DNA of 16,980 nt, taken from assembly GCA_964392665.1 (NCBI GenBank), contig CAYMQB010000051.1:1-16980 (forward strand), in the 5' to 3' direction. The notes beneath the pieces are model-generated. The model was not told the origin of the DNA, did no database searches, and saw nothing but the letters and a program-made list of their open reading frames with translations. The position numbers were made by a program, and so were the translations under genes. The first letter of the stretch is position 1. Every line of letters starts with the position of its first letter. Origin of the DNA: CAYMQB01 sp964392665 (lineage in GTDB: Bacteria; Hydrothermota; E44-bin80). Positions 14,575-16,980 of the stretch are shown piece by piece.

Positions 14575-15711
14575 TTATTTTTCCAAAATCGCTGGTAGGT
14601 TTCTTAGTGTATCCTCAAAAGGTAAAATAGTTATGGAACCTTCTTTCATCGGTCGGTTTCCTCCATAAATAAAGTATGCTTTTGCCATAGGGTAATCTCT
14701 TAAAAATAAACGTAGACCGCGCAACATTGATTTCTTTATTTTCCCGGTGCGCTTCACTTCGAATGCATTAATTCCTTTATGTCCATACATTATAAGATCC
14801 ACTTCCTCATTGTTTGATGTCCTCCAGTATGATACATCATAACCCAGGTCTAATGCATCGTTGATCGCCAGTATCTCCTGGAAAAAGAGTGTTTCATACG
14901 CAATACCCTCCACTTCTTCTGGCATATCAAGAGGTCCTGTTGGACGCAAGGTTCTATATACACCTACATCAAAAAAATAGAATTTTGGGTGAGCTGCAAG
15001 ACGTCGCTTCGCTCTTTTTGTAAAGACAGGTATTCTATAAGCAATCAATAAATCCTCAAGAATGGTAAAATAGTTTTCAACCACTTTTCTTTGAACTGCA
15101 CATTCCCGCGCAACAGAAGATATATTGAGCATAGCACCTTGTGAAAAACTTGCTGACTCGAGGAAGCGAGAAAATGCGCTCAGGTTGCGAGTTATTGCTT
15201 CCTGCCGAACTTCTTCCTCCAGGAAAGTCTTTACATAGCTTTCAAGATATTTTTTCGGTTCTGGCTCGGTATAGGCACACGGCAGGTGACCATATTTCAG
15301 CGAATGTTTCAAATCAAAATCATTAGCCAATTCAACAGCGGTAACAGGGTGAAGGGAATAGGTTAAGGCACGTCCTCCCAGTAAATTGATTCCTCTTCGT
15401 CGCAATTTCCTTGCACTTGAACCTGTTAAAACAAATTTGTATTTATGTTTTTCTATTAACCTATGAATTTCATTCAAGAGGTCAGGAATTCGTTGCACCT
15501 CATCTATTATGACCCAGTTTCGGAAATCTTTTGGAATAAAATTCTCAAGGCGCTGCGGATTAGCCAAAAGGTCGTTGAAAATCTCTGCTTCCAGTAAATC
15601 TATATAGGCTGCGTTTGAAAAAGTTTTCTTAACCCATGTTGTTTTACCCGTACTTCGGGGACCAAATAAGAAAAAGCTTTTTTTGGGTGGTTTTATCAAT
15701 CTGGAATACAT
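14575..15711 (-). CDS. AAA-family ATPase with DUF4143 domain
   Basis: The 378-residue protein has the standard plan of AAA_14/DUF4143 ATPases. The N-terminal ATPase has Walker A GPRSTGKTT (17-25), Walker B WVIIDEVQRI (66-75), sensor-like VLTGSSAR (94-101) and LGGRALTYSLHPVTAVEL (111-128). A middle helical part (IPVFTKRAKRRLAAHPKFYFFDVGVY, 228-252) leads into a C-terminal DUF4143 region with EVDLI (303-307) and FEVKRTGKI (317-325), resembling a PD-(D/E)xK nuclease core (Asp305, Glu318, Lys320). These proteins are widespread, often in multiple copies and near mobile DNA; their role is not established. The ATG has no Shine-Dalgarno, and a promoter ends seven bases before it, suggesting a leaderless mRNA. 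Confidence 0.93.
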   Translation of the reverse strand: MYSRLIKPPKKSFFLFGPRSTGKTTWVKKTFSNAAYIDLLEAEIFNDLLANPQRLENFIPKDFRNWVIIDEVQRIPDLLNEIHRLIEKHKYKFVLTGSSARKLRRRGINLLGGRALTYSLHPVTAVELANDFDLKHSLKYGHLPCAYTEPEPKKYLESYVKTFLEEEVRQEAITRNLSAFSRFLESASFSQGAMLNISSVARECAVQRKVVENYFTILEDLLIAYRIPVFTKRAKRRLAAHPKFYFFDVGVYRTLRPTGPLDMPEEVEGIAYETLFFQEILAINDALDLGYDVSYWRTSNNEEVDLIMYGHKGINAFEVKRTGKIKKSMLRGLRLFLRDYPMAKAYFIYGGNRPMKEGSITILPFEDTLRNLPAILEK

Positions 15712-15717
15712 AATTCC

Positions 15718-15745
15718 ATTTTACATAGTTTTTTCGAATTGTCAA
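15718..15745 (-). promoter_or_regulatory. Promoter from repeat copy 2, driving the DUF4143 ATPase
   Basis: On the minus strand TTGACA (15745-15740, inside the 137-bp repeat) is followed by a 16-bp spacer and TAAAAT (15723-15718). Only six bases separate it from the ATG, so transcription should begin at or next to the start codon. Confidence 0.65.
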
Positions 15746-15873
15746 GTCCTTTTTGCATAAAAATGAAAAAACTTGGTTGATTTCCTTGTTTTCCCAGACA
15801 TATAATGCCTACCCCGTTTCAAAATCGAACATTGTCAAGCGTATTGCAATGCCGTAACAATGATGGAGTTGGT
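15737..15873 (-). repeat. 137-bp direct repeat, copy 2
   Basis: Same block as 12833-12969 (7 mismatches by hand). The palindrome here reads GTATTGCAATGC; the change keeps a G-U pair possible in RNA. It sits directly upstream of the DUF4143 ATPase gene and supplies its -35 element. Confidence 0.9.
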
Positions 15874-15961
15874 AGAGTGACTAAAAGTGTGGTGGTAAAC
15901 TTCAACGCCTGCCCATAATCCCAAAAGAACGACTCTCCTGCTAAGATTTCTCCAAAATACT

Positions 15962-16932
15962 TCATGTTTTCTTAAGAATATAAAGAGTTTCTCCTTTTTT
16001 ATCCCCTGATTTATATGTCTTTATGTCGATGACCTCAAACTCATTTTCTGCTGCACTATTCAGAAAGGCATTCTTACCCGCATACAGTCTTGCACGCTGA
16101 ACCATATCATAAAATTCTGCTTGAGAGAATTTATGATTACCAATTAAATACCGAAAAACTTCCGTCGGATCTGTCTTGGATACGCTGATGAATCGACCGT
16201 CTCTCTTCAGGACTCGAGAAACCTCTTGAAGTACTCTAGGTACCTCTCTGGTTTCATCAATACCAAAACGTGAGCAGAGCACATCTACTGAATTATCAGG
16301 AAGCGGCAAGAACCACAATTTGCAACAAGAGGGGCTACCAAGTTCTCTTTAGATATATACCGCCGTAACCCTATGCAATTTGCTACACAAGCATAATCAA
16401 TATCGATGGGAAAAAACAGCTGTTCTTCCACCAAAGAAGATACTATTGCACAAGAACCAAATACACTCCCACACCCAAGCTCTACTAAAATGTTTGGGTT
16501 CTCTTCAAAAATTGCATCGATGTAGTCAGGAAAACAACCCGGTTTTTCATCCAAAACAGATGTAAAACGCTCGTATCGTTTCACCCCATTTTCTCGAGTT
16601 TTATAAGCATTACTTCGAGCTAACGTGGTATTGTCCATAAGATCTTTTGCCCAACCCTGACTCTGAGCCCAAGGAAACAGAAAACAGCGGTATTTCTCAG
16701 AATCGGGCAAGTTACTATATAAATCAAATGCTTTTTCCACACCTAACTTGCCCAATGTCTGATGTATGTATTTCTGTATAGCCTTTTCGAAACCATCTTG
16801 TCCGTATTTCTCAATAGTCTTCTGGGTGATTTTCATAGTTTTCTCAAGGAACAAAACTTCAAGCACATTGTTTGCCCAGTCTGCTACATACCCGGATGGT
16901 AAAATCACTGGTATTTCATCAATAACTGTCAA
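15962..16932 (-). pseudogene. SAM-dependent methyltransferase gene broken by a frameshift
   Basis: Two overlapping frames together make one class I methyltransferase. The upstream frame (16932 to 16285) has NILVELGCGSVFGS (about residues 148-160, SAM-binding motif I) and PIDIDY, then runs into a stop soon after LVAPLVANC. The downstream frame (16318 to 15962) picks up at once with WFLPLPDNSVDVLCSRFG, the strand-4 motif, then VLQEVSRVLKRDGRFISVS (strand 5 region). The junction is about 16310-16330, so one base has been lost or two gained. The upstream end is also odd: the frame opens at a TTG that touches the 24-nt tandem repeat, with an in-frame stop just beyond, so the 5' end may be cut off. 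It could also be an assembly error. Confidence 0.75.
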
Positions 16933-16980
16933 GGTTCAACTTTATTCCCCACCCCAGGTTCAGTTTTATTCCCCACTTTT
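16933..16980. repeat. Two-copy 24-nt tandem repeat at window edge
   Basis: GGTTCA[AC/GT]TTTATTCCCCAC followed by 4 bases occurs twice in exact 24-nt register (16933-16956, 16957-16980) and runs to the end of the window. Multiple short repeats of this GGGGAATAAA kind are typical of the ends of IS21-like elements, but no transposase is visible, so the assignment is tentative. Confidence 0.55.

Overview
The window looks like chromosome from an AT-rich, Gram-negative-type (diderm) bacterium of an uncultured candidate lineage. Two secreted proteins end in the C-terminal module typical of type IX secretion (T9SS)/FlgD-like sorting domains (PNPF, then DISGR, then WDGxDxxG). Genes start with good AGGAGG-like Shine-Dalgarno sites, and several sigma70-like promoters fit TTGACA/TATAAT with 16-17 bp spacers. 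This style is common in the Bacteroidota/Fibrobacterota neighbourhood and in candidate phyla such as WOR-3 and Cloacimonadota. I cannot name the organism, and the assignment is inference.

Layout. From about 0.06 to 12.7 kb everything is on the minus strand, so it is transcribed right to left. Reading in that direction: a small zinc-ribbon protein (12.7 kb); a secreted six-repeat Kelch protein and a secreted propeller-like protein, both with sorting domains; an EamA-type membrane transporter; a lysine pair (diaminopimelate decarboxylase, then aspartate kinase, overlapping by 14 nt) with its own promoter and a possible 18-codon leader ORF; a 979-residue class III cyclase-STAND ATPase-TPR regulator; a promoter driving a small lipoprotein, an HU/IHF protein and perhaps tRNA-Arg(CCG); and a tightly coupled pair of an ArnD-like deacetylase/deformylase and a B12-domain radical SAM enzyme.

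From 12.8 to 17.0 kb the window is more accessory. A 137-bp element occurs twice in the same orientation (12833-12969 and 15737-15873, 7 mismatches by hand count). It brackets a predicted outer-membrane beta-barrel protein (plus strand), a GNAT acetyltransferase and an AAA/DUF4143 ATPase (both minus strand). Each copy carries an outward TTGACA toward a minus-strand gene. In copy 2 this makes a promoter so close to the ATPase start that its mRNA would be leaderless. To the right is a methyltransferase gene broken by a frameshift, whose upstream end abuts a two-copy 24-nt tandem repeat running off the window, resembling the end of a mobile element.

I see no complete known defence system, CRISPR array, rRNA or transposase gene. 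The strongest leads are the duplicated 137-bp promoter-bearing element, the near-identical 86-bp stretch shared by two otherwise unrelated sorting-domain genes, and the uncharacterised ArnD-like/radical SAM pair.
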